NCBI GenBank assembly: GCA_002337455.1
Contig: DDGC01000002.1
Span: 149,447 to 213,446 of the forward strand
Length of the DNA stretch: 64,000 nucleotides
Direction: 5' to 3'
Source of the DNA: Rhizobiales bacterium UBA1912
GTDB lineage: Bacteria; Pseudomonadota; Alphaproteobacteria; Rhizobiales; Devosiaceae
The position numbers were made by a program, and so were the translations under genes. The notes beneath the pieces were generated by a model. The model saw only the letters and a list, made by a program, of their open reading frames with translations, did not search any database and was not told the DNA's origin. Of this stretch, positions 49,357 to 57,825 are shown in pieces (position 1 is the first letter of the stretch; every line of letters begins with the position of its first letter).

Positions 49357-50859
49357 GAGGCCGAACAGCGCCACCATGGTCCAGAAAATCAGGCCGGCCA
49401 GCAGCGCGGAGGCGGGGACGGTAATGATCCACGCGGCGCCGATGGACAGGACGTGCTGGCGGCGGACCAGGTAGCGGCGCCGGCGTTTCTGGTAATTGGT
49501 GACGGCCTCTTCGGCGGTTTTGTTGAGGTGGCTGGTGCGCAGGAAGATACCTTCGGGGCTGACGGCCTTGTTGCGGATGCCCTGGTTGGAAAACCCTTCA
49601 CGCAGAAAACCCACCCCGAACACAGCGCCCACCGCAATATGGGTCGAGGAGACCGGCAGGCCCAGCGCCGACGCGACCAGAACCGTGGCCGCCGCCGAGA
49701 GGGCAACGCAATAGCCGCGGATTTCGTTGAGCTTGGTGATTTTCTCGCCCACAGTGCGGATGAGGCGCGGGCCGAACAGCGCCAAGCCCAACGCCAGGCC
49801 CAGCGCCCCGATGGCCAAGACCCATATCGGCAGGGCAACCGAACCGCCGACCTCACCCCCCTGCTGCACTGCCGAAACGATGGCGGCGAGCGGGCCGACG
49901 GCATTGGCCACATCGTTGGCGCCGTGGGCGAACGATAAAAGAGCCGTCGCGAGGATCAGCGGCAGGCGAAACAGCGTGCCGACCTGCTTACTGGAATTGT
50001 CCATGCCCTCGGTGCGCGCCATGACCCATGGCTGGGCAGTGTACCAACCGATACCACCGGCCAGAAGGCCGATGAGCAGCACGATATGGCCCTCTGGTTT
50101 CCAGATACGCGACAGGCCCTTGGTGGACATGTACATGGCAAAGACACCCACCATGACCCCGACCAGTACCGGCACCCACACCCGCGCGGAAACCACTTTT
50201 TCCTTTTGGCGCAGAATGGTGAAATTGACGATGGTGAGCAAGATTGCGGCCAGCAGGCCGCCCATGACGGGCGATATTACCCAGCTGGCGGCGATCATGG
50301 CTATGGTCGGCCAGACGATTGCCGACATTCCCGCCGCCGCTACACCGGCCCCGACGACGCCGCCGACCACCGCATGGGTGGTGGAAACCGGCGCACCGAT
50401 GATGGTAGCCAGATTGACCCAGAGCGCCGAGGACAGCAGCGCGGCCATCATGACCACTATAAAGGCAGTGCCATCGATGTGCGCGCCGGGCACGATGATG
50501 TCGCGCGAGATGGTGCCGACCACATCGCCACCGGCCAGAAGCGCCCCGGCCGCCTCGCAAATAGCCGCGATGGCCAGCGCGCCGGTCATGGTGAGTGCCC
50601 GGGACCCGACAGCCGGGCCCATATTGTTGGCCACGTCGTTGGCCCCGATATTGAGCGCCATGTAGGCGGCAATAACCGTGGCGATGATGACCAGATAGCT
50701 CAGGGGACCCGAAGAGACGGCAAAGGCGGCCCAGACGAGGGCGGCGAGCAGGAAGACAAGTGCAATGCCGGGCGCTGCCATGGCACGCGAGTTGTCCTGA
50801 GTTGCCTTATGCAATTGCTGGACGCGCTTGAGATCCTTGTCGATGGCTGACTTGGACAT
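49354..50859 (-). CDS. pit: Inorganic phosphate transporter, PiT family
   Basis: A 501-residue low-affinity phosphate/cation symporter. Two copies of the PiT signature are seen: GANDVANNMGPAVGSRALT (about residue 72) and AHGANDVANAVGPLAA (about 320), with about twelve helices overall. Start ATG 50859 has AGGAG at a good distance; the longer frame to 50913 is unlikely. It complements the high-affinity Pst system at the other end of the window. Confidence 0.92.
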   Translation of the reverse strand: MSKSAIDKDLKRVQQLHKATQDNSRAMAAPGIALVFLLAALVWAAFAVSSGPLSYLVIIATVIAAYMALNIGANDVANNMGPAVGSRALTMTGALAIAAICEAAGALLAGGDVVGTISRDIIVPGAHIDGTAFIVVMMAALLSSALWVNLATIIGAPVSTTHAVVGGVVGAGVAAAGMSAIVWPTIAMIAASWVISPVMGGLLAAILLTIVNFTILRQKEKVVSARVWVPVLVGVMVGVFAMYMSTKGLSRIWKPEGHIVLLIGLLAGGIGWYTAQPWVMARTEGMDNSSKQVGTLFRLPLILATALLSFAHGANDVANAVGPLAAIVSAVQQGGEVGGSVALPIWVLAIGALGLALGLALFGPRLIRTVGEKITKLNEIRGYCVALSAAATVLVASALGLPVSSTHIAVGAVFGVGFLREGFSNQGIRNKAVSPEGIFLRTSHLNKTAEEAVTNYQKRRRRYLVRRQHVLSIGAAWIITVPASALLAGLIFWTMVALFGL

Positions 50860-50930
50860 GGCACTCCTGGGGGGAACTTGTCGGATTTGTTCTGGCCATA
50901 TCGAACCTGACACGGCTTGGCCACAGCCAT

Positions 50931-50947
50931 TGTGACGTTTCCGTCAT
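50931..50947 (+). promoter_or_regulatory. Weak Pho-box-like sequence between pit and the DUF2062 gene
   Basis: TGTGAC (50931-50936) and CGTCAT (50942-50947) are 11 bp apart and each differs from TGTCAT by one or two bases. It lies 72 bp before pit, on the opposite strand orientation. Confidence 0.3.
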
Positions 50948-51075
50948 TAAAGGTGTCTGTTGAGGTCTGTTTTACTGCGTCTGCGCAAAACCGCCACACC
51001 CTTTAGCAATTGTCTGGCCGCGGCGCCCCAATCGGGGTTACCATTTGGCCAAGTGTTCAGGGACGACCGCCATAG

Positions 51076-51678
51076 ATGGCAGATAACAAGCACAAGAAAG
51101 ACTGGCGCGCGCGGTTGCGGGACGCCGTCTGGCCCCGCATGGGTCTCAGGCGGTATTTCACCTACCTGCAAAAGCGCGTGTTGCGGCTGACCGCGAGCCC
51201 GCACGCCATCGCGGCGGGCGTTGCCTCGGGCGCAGCGGTTTCGGTGTTTCCGCTGATCGGTGTGCATTTCTTTTTAGGGTTCGTCCTGGCGTTCGTGACG
51301 CGCGGCAACATGCTGGCTGCCGCGATCGGCACGGCATGGGGCAACCCCATAACCTTCCCGCTGTTTTTCTCACTGAGCTTCCAGTTCGGCTCGTCGATCC
51401 GCGCCGCGCTGTTTCCCGACGACCCGGCGGCGGTCATGCGCCACGCGGACACCACGGCGCTTTCGGGTGGGCTGTTCTCGCTCGATCTGGCGACCATTCT
51501 GCCGCTGTTTCAGACAATGATGGTCGGCGCCCTGCCGATTGCGCTGTTCTGCTGGGTGTTCTTTTACGTGATCGTGCGTGGACTGGTGGGCGGATTTCAG
51601 ACCGCGCGCAAAGCCCGACTGGAACGCCGCCGGGCCCGACAGGAGCGGGCCGCGCCACGCAACGCGGTGCGGGGCTAA
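51076..51678 (+). CDS. DUF2062 family membrane protein
   Basis: A 200-residue inner-membrane protein with about three helices (about 58-80, 88-105, 150-175). The family motifs SPHAIAAGVASGAAVSVFPLIG and GTAWGNPITFP are present. The basic tail (RKARLERRRARQERAAPR) is cytoplasmic. DUF2062 function is unknown. It is divergent from pit. ATG 51076 has no strong ribosome-binding site but fits the family length. Confidence 0.85.
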   Translation: MADNKHKKDWRARLRDAVWPRMGLRRYFTYLQKRVLRLTASPHAIAAGVASGAAVSVFPLIGVHFFLGFVLAFVTRGNMLAAAIGTAWGNPITFPLFFSLSFQFGSSIRAALFPDDPAAVMRHADTTALSGGLFSLDLATILPLFQTMMVGALPIALFCWVFFYVIVRGLVGGFQTARKARLERRRARQERAAPRNAVRG

Positions 51679-51704
51679 ATCCAAAAAAAGACGTGGGAGC
51701 ACAA

Positions 51705-52121
51705 ATGGTTCAGTCGGTTTTTCACCTGGCCTATCACGTGACCGATCTCGACGCGGCACGGCGATTTTACGGCGGCGTACTGGGATGCGCTGAAGGGCGC
51801 TCGACCGATACGTGGGTCGATTTCGATTTTTTCGGGCATCAGATTTCGCTGCATCTGGGCGAGCCGTTCAAGACGACCCGCACGGGCAAGGTGGGCGAGC
51901 ACATGGTGATGATGCCACATCTGGGCGTGGTGCTCGCGCTCGATGACTGGAAGGCGCTGGCTGGCCGGCTCGAGACCGCAGGGATTGGGTTCGATATTCC
52001 CCCGGTGGTGCGGTTCGAGGGCGAACCGGGCGAACAGCGGACCATGTTCTTTGCCGATCCATCGGGCAACCCGATCGAAGTGAAGGGCTTTGCCGATTTC
52101 GCCGGTGTGTTTGCAAAGTAG
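51705..52121 (+). CDS. VOC-family (glyoxalase/dioxygenase fold) protein
   Basis: A 138-residue protein made of one VOC unit. Metal-ligand candidates are H7 or H11 in FHLAYHV, a mid-chain His in HLGE or MMPHLG, and the late Glu in PSGNPIEVKGF. The substrate cannot be read. GGGAG lies 5 bases before the ATG at 51705. It follows the DUF2062 gene by 26 bp, so the two may be co-transcribed. The convergent pcaQ ends 1 bp later. Confidence 0.85.
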   Translation: MVQSVFHLAYHVTDLDAARRFYGGVLGCAEGRSTDTWVDFDFFGHQISLHLGEPFKTTRTGKVGEHMVMMPHLGVVLALDDWKALAGRLETAGIGFDIPPVVRFEGEPGEQRTMFFADPSGNPIEVKGFADFAGVFAK

Positions 52122-52122
52122 C

Positions 52123-53049
52123 TTACCGTCGACCGGCCACCTCCCGAACCGCGGCGATGAAGGCTCCTGTGGGGAGGTCGATTTCGGCGCCAGCCCGCGT
52201 CGTGATGCCGATCGCGCCGTAGCTGGCGGACATATCGACATCGAGCGCGACCAGCGCGCCCGATTGCAGATCGGCGGCAACCACCGAGCGGGAAATGAAC
52301 CACACAGCATCGCTCAGACACGCATAGGCGCGGCCGAAGGAATTTGAGACGGTTTCGATCTCACGCGGCAGGCGGGCGATGCCGGCGGCGAGCAGCACAG
52401 TTTCGACGGTCTGGCGAATGATGGCGCCGCGCGGGGGCACGAGCGCGGGAAAAGGTTCGACCATGCGCAGCGAAGGCACGGTTTCCGTCAAGAGCGGGTG
52501 GCCGGGGCGGACGGCGAGAACAAGCGGCTCGGAATAGAGGTGCTCGAAGGTCAGGCCAGCCATCACTTCGGGGGCCGGCATGCGGCCAACCACCAGATCG
52601 ATACCACCGGCGCGCAGCAGGCCGAGAAGGTGGGGACTGGGGCCGCTCTCCACATGCACACGGGCGGCGAGCGGGCCGCCAGAAAAGCGGGCGACGGCGC
52701 GCGGCACCACGTCGACCTCGACGGTGGGAAGCGCGCCGAGTCGCACCACGGCATCGGCATGGCTGGCAAGGGAGACCGATTCGACACCCTGCCGCAGCGC
52801 CGCGAGGGCCGCGTTGGCGTAGCGCAGAAACAACGCGCCGAACTCGGTGAGCGCCAGCTTGCGGCGCGTGCGGTCGAACAGGGCAACGCCAAGGATGTCC
52901 TCAAGCTCGGCCAGCGATTTGGAAATGGCGGGCTGGGACAGGCCCAGCGCCTCGGCGGCGGGCACCACGCCGCCCCGCCTGTCGGTTTCGACAAAGCAGG
53001 AGAGATGGCGGAGTTTAATGCGCGGATCGAGGAGGGGGTGGGGTGGCAA
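52123..53049 (-). CDS. pcaQ: LysR-family regulator PcaQ
   Basis: A 308-residue LysR protein. The N-terminus IKLRHLSCFVETDRRGGVVPAAEALGLSQPAISKSLAELE is close to PcaQ, the regulator of protocatechuate degradation in rhizobia. The effector domain spans about 95-300. It diverges from pcaIJF across 121 bp. In Sinorhizobium and Agrobacterium PcaQ instead controls pcaDCHGB, so a target here of pcaIJF would be a changed wiring. Intergenic GGTTATA half-sites occur at 53075 and 53139. Confidence 0.85.
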   Translation of the reverse strand: MPPHPLLDPRIKLRHLSCFVETDRRGGVVPAAEALGLSQPAISKSLAELEDILGVALFDRTRRKLALTEFGALFLRYANAALAALRQGVESVSLASHADAVVRLGALPTVEVDVVPRAVARFSGGPLAARVHVESGPSPHLLGLLRAGGIDLVVGRMPAPEVMAGLTFEHLYSEPLVLAVRPGHPLLTETVPSLRMVEPFPALVPPRGAIIRQTVETVLLAAGIARLPREIETVSNSFGRAYACLSDAVWFISRSVVAADLQSGALVALDVDMSASYGAIGITTRAGAEIDLPTGAFIAAVREVAGRR

Positions 53050-53170
53050 GCTCGGCCATCCTTATATTCTTTTTGGTTATATATTTGCCCACATTTATCA
53101 TTTTACCCTGCCCTTCTGCCAGTGTTTATTGCACTATCGGTTATAGGACTGTTTTCCAGGGTGGAGACCA

Positions 53171-54016
53171 ATGAGCAAAATCATGCCGCTCGATCAGGCG
53201 GTGCGCGAGAACCTTAAGGATGGCGATACAGTCGCCTTTGAAGGCTTTACGCATTTGATCCCGCACGCGGCGGGCCATGAAGCGATCCGGCAGGGGTTTA
53301 GGGATCTCACTCTGATCCGCATGACGCCCGACATCATCTATGACCAGATGATCGGCATGGGGATGGCGAAGAAGGTCATCTTCTCCTATGCGGGCAATCC
53401 GGGCGTGGGCCTGTTGCGGCGCATGCGCGACGCCATCGAAAACCAGTATCCACGGGCCATCGAAACGGTCGAGCATTCGCACGCGGCAATGGCCAACGCC
53501 TATGCGGCGGGCGCTGCAGGCCTGCCTTGCGCTGTGTTTCGCGGCTACAAGGGCGCCGATCTGCCCAAGGTCAACCCCGATATCAAATCGATCATTTGCC
53601 CCTATACCGGCGAGGAACTAGCAACGGTGCCGGCGCACAATCCCGATGTCGCGTTCATTCACGCCCAGAAGGCCAATGAAAAGGGCGACGTGTTGATCGA
53701 GGGCATTGTCGGCGTGCAAAAGGAAGTGGCGCTGGCGGCCAAAAAGGTCGTGGTGACGGTCGAGGAGATCGTGCCCGATTTTGCCGGCATGCACCCCAAC
53801 CTTTCCATCCTGCCGCACTGGACGGTGACGGCGATTGCCAAGGTCAAGGGCGGTGCGCACCCGTCCTATACCCATGGCTATTACGCGCGCGACAACGCGG
53901 CCTATCTTGCCTGGAACGAGATTTCGGCCGACCGCGACCTGTTTGCCAAATGGATGGACGAGAATGTTTTGAACGCGACGCCCGAGGCGTTCGCGGATCG
54001 TGTGAAGGGGCTTTGA
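53171..54016 (+). CDS. pcaI: 3-oxoadipate CoA-transferase subunit A
   Basis: A 281-residue family I CoA-transferase alpha subunit. The segment VAFEGFTHLIPHAAGHE is the variant seen in the longer CatI/GctA-like group. With subunit B it moves CoA from succinyl-CoA to 3-oxoadipate. ATG 53171 follows GGTGGAG. The subunit B gene starts 1 bp after its stop. Confidence 0.9.
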   Translation: MSKIMPLDQAVRENLKDGDTVAFEGFTHLIPHAAGHEAIRQGFRDLTLIRMTPDIIYDQMIGMGMAKKVIFSYAGNPGVGLLRRMRDAIENQYPRAIETVEHSHAAMANAYAAGAAGLPCAVFRGYKGADLPKVNPDIKSIICPYTGEELATVPAHNPDVAFIHAQKANEKGDVLIEGIVGVQKEVALAAKKVVVTVEEIVPDFAGMHPNLSILPHWTVTAIAKVKGGAHPSYTHGYYARDNAAYLAWNEISADRDLFAKWMDENVLNATPEAFADRVKGL

Positions 54017-54017
54017 G

Positions 54018-54797
54018 ATGAGCGATTTTACCCCAACCGAAATGATGACCATTGCCGCCTCGCGGGCGCTGTCCTCCAAGGATGTATGTTTCGTCGGCAT
54101 CGGCGCACCATCGGCGGCGTGCAATGTGGCGCGGCTGACCCATGCCCCCGATATCACGCTGATCTACGAAAGCGGAACCATCGGTACGGCGCCCGACGTG
54201 CTGCCGCTTTCGATCGGCGATGGCGAATTGTGCGAGACAGCGGTTTGCACCGTCGCGGTGCCGGAAATGTTTCGCTACTGGCTGCAGGGCGGGAAGATTT
54301 CTGTCGGGTTTCTCGGCGCTGCGCAGATCGACAGATTCGGCAATATCAACACAACAGTGATCGGCGATTACGACCACCCCAAGGTGCGCCTGCCGGGCGG
54401 CGGCGGGGCACCGGAAATCGCGACGTCCTCGGGCGAGATTTACATCACGCTCAAACAGGCGACGCGTTCGATGGTGGAAAAGATCGACTTTTTCACCTCA
54501 TTCGGCCATGGCGAGGGCGACGATCACCGCCAGCGGCTGGGGATCAAGACAAAGGGCCCGACGCTTTTGATTACCGATCTGGCGATCTGGAAACCCGATC
54601 CCGAAACCAAGGAATTCACTGTGGTTTCGCTGCACGAGGGCGTGACGCGCGAGATGGTGCAGGAGACCTGTGGGTGGACTGTGAAGTTTGCCGAAAGCCT
54701 TGAGGAGACCCCTCCCCCCAGCGAGATTGAACTCAAAACCCTGCGCGATCTGCAGGAGCGCACCAAGCGGGCCCATGCGGGCGGAAAGGCGGCGTGA
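54018..54797 (+). CDS. pcaJ: 3-oxoadipate CoA-transferase subunit B
   Basis: A 259-residue beta subunit. The active-site Glu is E51 in LIYESGTIG, and LPGGGGAPEIATSSGEIYIT follows in the usual place. Length is slightly above that of enterobacterial-type PcaJ, in line with subunit A. Its stop overlaps the thiolase ATG by 1 bp (TGATG), so pcaI, pcaJ and pcaF are a coupled operon. Confidence 0.9.
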   Translation: MSDFTPTEMMTIAASRALSSKDVCFVGIGAPSAACNVARLTHAPDITLIYESGTIGTAPDVLPLSIGDGELCETAVCTVAVPEMFRYWLQGGKISVGFLGAAQIDRFGNINTTVIGDYDHPKVRLPGGGGAPEIATSSGEIYITLKQATRSMVEKIDFFTSFGHGEGDDHRQRLGIKTKGPTLLITDLAIWKPDPETKEFTVVSLHEGVTREMVQETCGWTVKFAESLEETPPPSEIELKTLRDLQERTKRAHAGGKAA

Positions 54798-56002
54798 TGA
54801 CCGAGGCTTACATCTGCGACTATATCCGCACGCCCATCGGGCGGTTTGGCGGCGCGCTGGCCAAGGTGCGGCCCGACGATCTGGGCGCGCTGGTGCTCAA
54901 AACGCTGGTCGAGCGCAATCCATCGGTGGATTTCGAAGCGGTCGAGGACGTGATCTTCGGCAATGCCAACCAGGCGGGCGAGGACAACCGCAACGTGGCG
55001 CGCATGAGCCTGTTGCTGGCCGGGTTGCCGGTGACGGTGACCGGCACGACCATCAACCGGCTGTGCGGCTCGGGGCTCGATGCGGTGCTGACGGCGGCGC
55101 GGGCCATCAAGGCGGGCGAGGCCGATCTGATGATCGCGGGCGGCACGGAATCGATGAGCCGGGCGCCGTTCGTGATGCCCAAGGCCGAGACGGCGTTTTC
55201 GCGCAATGCGGAGATCTATGACACGACGATCGGCTGGCGGTTCGTCAACCCGGCCATGAAGGCGCAATATGGCGTCGATTCCATGCCCGAGACCGGCGAG
55301 AACGTTGCCGAAGACTATCAGGTTTCGCGGCAGGATCAGGATGCCTTTGCGGTGCGCAGCCAGAACAAGGCGGGTGCGGCGCAGGAAAACGGCCGGCTGG
55401 CGAAAGAAATCGTTGCGGTGACCATCCCGCAGCGCAAGGGCGATCCGGTCGTGGTGGACCGCGACGAGCATCCGCGCGCCACGACGCTGGAAACGCTGGC
55501 CAAACTGCCGACGCCCTTCAAGAAAGAGGGCGGCACGGTGACGGCGGGCAATGCGTCGGGCGTCAATGACGGCGCGGCGGCGCTGATTATCGCGTCGGAA
55601 GCTGCGGTGAAAAAATACGGGCTGACGCCGATTGCGCGGATCGTCGGTGGTGCGACTGCAGGTGTGCCGCCGCGCGTGATGGGCATTGGCCCCCTGCCCG
55701 CTTCGCAAAAGCTGATGGCGCGGCTGGGATTGAGCGCTAGCGATTTCGACCTTGTCGAACTCAACGAGGCGTTCGCAAGCCAGGGGATCGCCGTGCTGCG
55801 CGGGCTGGGGATTGCCGAGGACGCCGATTTTGTAAACCCCAATGGCGGGGCGATTGCGCTGGGGCATCCGCTGGGCATGTCAGGCGCGCGGATCGCGGGC
55901 ACGGCGGCGCTGGAGATGTCACTGAGTGGTAAAAAGCGCGCGCTGGTGACCATGTGTATTGGCGTGGGACAGGGGATCGCGGCGGTGCTGGAGGCGGTTT
56001 AG
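54797..56002 (+). CDS. pcaF: 3-oxoadipyl-CoA thiolase
   Basis: A 401-residue thiolase that cleaves 3-oxoadipyl-CoA to succinyl-CoA and acetyl-CoA, ending the beta-ketoadipate pathway. The nucleophile C90 ([10 protein letters not shown]), the base His in [10 protein letters not shown] and the second Cys in CIGVGQGIA are intact, and [11 protein letters not shown] matches PcaF. I use ATG 54797; a GTG at 54794 is possible. Confidence 0.92.
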   Translation: MTEAYICDYIRTPIGRFGGALAKVRPDDLGALVLKTLVERNPSVDFEAVEDVIFGNANQAGEDNRNVARMSLLLAGLPVTVTGTTINRLCGSGLDAVLTAARAIKAGEADLMIAGGTESMSRAPFVMPKAETAFSRNAEIYDTTIGWRFVNPAMKAQYGVDSMPETGENVAEDYQVSRQDQDAFAVRSQNKAGAAQENGRLAKEIVAVTIPQRKGDPVVVDRDEHPRATTLETLAKLPTPFKKEGGTVTAGNASGVNDGAAALIIASEAAVKKYGLTPIARIVGGATAGVPPRVMGIGPLPASQKLMARLGLSASDFDLVELNEAFASQGIAVLRGLGIAEDADFVNPNGGAIALGHPLGMSGARIAGTAALEMSLSGKKRALVTMCIGVGQGIAAVLEAV

Positions 56003-56486
56003 AGGGCGACATTAGCCAGTAAAGCAAGGCCCCTCACCCCATCCCTCTCCCCACAGGGGCGAGGGAGTGACGCTGCGGCGTCCCCGACGCTGGAGTTTAT
56101 CCCAGGCGCGTCGGCCCGATGAACCCTCGCCCCTTCGGGGAGAGGGTGGCCGGCAGGCCGGTGAGGGGGCCTTGGCTCAAAGGAGGCTCTGCCCCGGCCG
56201 CCGCCATGTTACTGCCCCGCCTTCTCTCTGGCCGGTCTTTTGCCGAGACCGCCGGTTGCCGGGAAGGCGGGGTTTTCTATTGCCGGTAGCCCCGTTTTTT
56301 CGTTCACCTTGCAATTTGGGGTCCGAACGGCTATATATCGGGAAGGCTCAATGGCGCGCCGGATTGGCAGCGCCCATTTTTACGAGCCATTTTCTCCAAC
56401 AATCATAAAACCGTAGCAAGGCAGCCCGATAATCGTGGCGCCGTTACAGTTCAGACGAGGTCGTCCAGTGACGGCCAGAAAGACAC
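56003..56486. repeat. Gap after pcaF with an inverted-end repeat element and a terminator
   Basis: A 484-bp gene-free stretch. At 56025-56176 an element runs from CAAGGCCCCTCACCCC to GGTGAGGGGGCCTTGG, inverted ends differing by one base, with CCCTCTCCCC and GGGGAGAGGG inside. A long hairpin with T-tail follows at 56215-56278. I see no gene in 56280-56486, only AT-richer sequence that may carry the promoter of the next ORF. Confidence 0.8.
56215..56278 (+). terminator. Long terminator hairpin downstream of pcaF
   Basis: CCCCGCCTTC (56215-56224) pairs with GAAGGCGGGG (56263-56272), enclosing a smaller GGCCGGTC/GACCGCC stem, and is followed by TTTTCT. Confidence 0.75.
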
Positions 56487-56765
56487 ATGAAGACTATAGA
56501 TTTCAACGCCGAAGCTTCCCTTTATCTGGGACGCGACTGGCGTACTGCGCTCGCGCAGGGGTCGAGGCGATTCCCGAGCGCGGCCAAGGCCATTCGATTT
56601 GCACTTGAGGAAGCCCCGCCCGTGAGCCTTCACGGGGCGCGGATGATCGTTGACGGGCGAACCTATTCGCCCGACGACCTGCAGAAGTTTTACGGTGACA
56701 GGACATATCCGCTGCACCGCAAGGCCGAGCTCGAAGCGAGGCTGGTCGAACCGTTTAACGACTAG
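56487..56765 (+). CDS. Conserved hypothetical protein, 92 residues
   Basis: A short soluble protein with no signal peptide or membrane segment. Segments ASLYLGRDWRTALAQGSRRF and AAKAIRFALEEAPPVSLHGA look like a helical domain of the kind seen in small alphaproteobacterial orphan proteins. I do not recognise a family. It stands alone between repeat-rich gaps. Codon use is normal, supporting a real gene. Confidence 0.65.
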   Translation: MKTIDFNAEASLYLGRDWRTALAQGSRRFPSAAKAIRFALEEAPPVSLHGARMIVDGRTYSPDDLQKFYGDRTYPLHRKAELEARLVEPFND

Positions 56766-56807
56766 GCGACTGATCTTCGGCTGGAACCAAATGGGCCCTG
56801 CTCAACG

Positions 56808-56912
56808 GCGTCATCCCGGGCAAAAGAACCCGGGATCCGGCAGCGTTGACGGTTCCGTTTCGGACGTTGAGTGTACTGGAGCCCCGGCTCAAGGCCGGGG
56901 TGACGGTGGTGG
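56808..56912. repeat. Two palindromic repeats in opposite orientation
   Basis: GCGTCATCCCGGG-CAAAAGAA-CCCGGGATCCGGCAG at about 56808-56842 and GTACTGGAGCCCCGG-CTCAA-GGCCGGGGTGACGG at about 56873-56907. The pair is inverted, like those around the GIY-YIG ORF, but only about 30 bp separate them and no nuclease gene is present. Confidence 0.8.
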
Positions 56913-56957
56913 GTTGGGCCCGGTCCGGCCCGTATCCCCACCTTGTAACCGATGCTT

Positions 56958-57188
56958 TCAGGCCGTCGTCGACTTACGCCGCACGGCGGGCTTTTTCTTG
57001 GGGGCTGCCTTCTTGGCGGCCTTTTCGATGGCGTCCCTGCGCTCTTTTTCGAGACGCAGCGCCTTGAGGCGTTCGGTCTTGGCGCGCGTGGCGTCGAGCG
57101 CGATTTCTTCCTGGCGCAGCGCCTCTTTCTGGCGCGCTTCCATCTCGGCATATTTGCGTTGCGGGCTCACCTTGGGCGGAGCTTCCAT
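56958..57188 (-). CDS. Small basic hypothetical protein
   Basis: A 76-residue, Lys/Arg/Ala/Glu-rich protein. Residues 12-60 form a long charged helix, probably coiled-coil, and residues 58-76 are a basic tail (AAKKAAPKKKPAVRRKS). The tail resembles nucleic-acid-binding tails. AGGAGA precedes the ATG at a good distance. No family is recognised. Confidence 0.7.
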   Translation of the reverse strand: MEAPPKVSPQRKYAEMEARQKEALRQEEIALDATRAKTERLKALRLEKERRDAIEKAAKKAAPKKKPAVRRKSTTA

Positions 57189-57206
57189 CGAGATAATCTC
57201 CTGAAT

Positions 57207-57312
57207 TAGATCATTTCACCGTTTCACGGAAACGGCGCAACGATCCAAGTCTTTGTTTTGTCACGCCTCCGAACCGGAAAAGTGGTACCCACTTGTCCTG
57301 GAAACGCTCTAA
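57207..57312. repeat. Second copy of the TAGAGC-type MITE-like element
   Basis: Runs from TAGATCATTTC to AACGCTCTA (about 106 bp), the same length as the 12743 copy and sharing its right half, including CCGAACCGG and the AAGTGG-TACC-CACTT dyad. It lies between the small basic protein gene and the cspA terminator. Confidence 0.75.
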
Positions 57313-57347
57313 AAAAAGGCCGCCTTTGGAGCAACTCCAAGGCGGCC
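57311..57347 (-). terminator. Intrinsic terminator of cspA
   Basis: GGCCGCCTTTGGAG and CTCCAAGGCGGCC arms flank a 3-base loop with a T-run on the minus strand. It ends 10 bp after the cspA stop. Confidence 0.88.
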
Positions 57348-57357
57348 TTAATAAGTA

Positions 57358-57567
57358 TTAGGCAGCCTGGATATTGATGGCCGACTTGCGTCCGTCGCGG
57401 CCGCTTTCGAGCTCGTAGCTCACAGCCTGGCCTTCGACCAGCGTCGCCATTCCGGCGCGCTCGACAGCGGAGATGTGCACGAATGCATCTTCGCCGCCCT
57501 GATCGGGCTGAATGAAGCCGAAGCCTTTGGTTGCATTGAAGAACTTTACCTTGCCCGAGATCATCAT
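57358..57567 (-). CDS. cspA: Cold-shock protein
   Basis: A 69-residue single cold-shock domain. RNP1 is KGFGFIQP and RNP2 is DAFVHIS. The start MMISGKVKFFNA uses ATG 57567 after AAAGGA; the ATG 3 bp later is equally possible. A 258-bp leader before it lacks other genes and may be a temperature-responsive untranslated region. A second, partial csp gene lies at the window end. Confidence 0.93.
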   Translation of the reverse strand: MMISGKVKFFNATKGFGFIQPDQGGEDAFVHISAVERAGMATLVEGQAVSYELESGRDGRKSAINIQAA

Positions 57568-57825
57568 GGATCCTTTCAGTGGCAGTGGACCCGGCGCGAC
57601 ATGCGCCAAGGCCGCCCAAACCCCAAGGGGATTTGCGGCTCAACGTCTAGCAATTGAGGATATCCAAGTATCCGGCGAACCGGGCGATCAGGTAGCCAAG
57701 AGCATCCAACGTGATAAAATAACACTATAGCAAATGTGGCATGCAAGCAAGCACCGCCCGCTGCGCGGGCTCTTCCATTCCCCGCCCATGACGTTATGGT
57801 CCGCTCCAGAGAATAAGGACCACCC

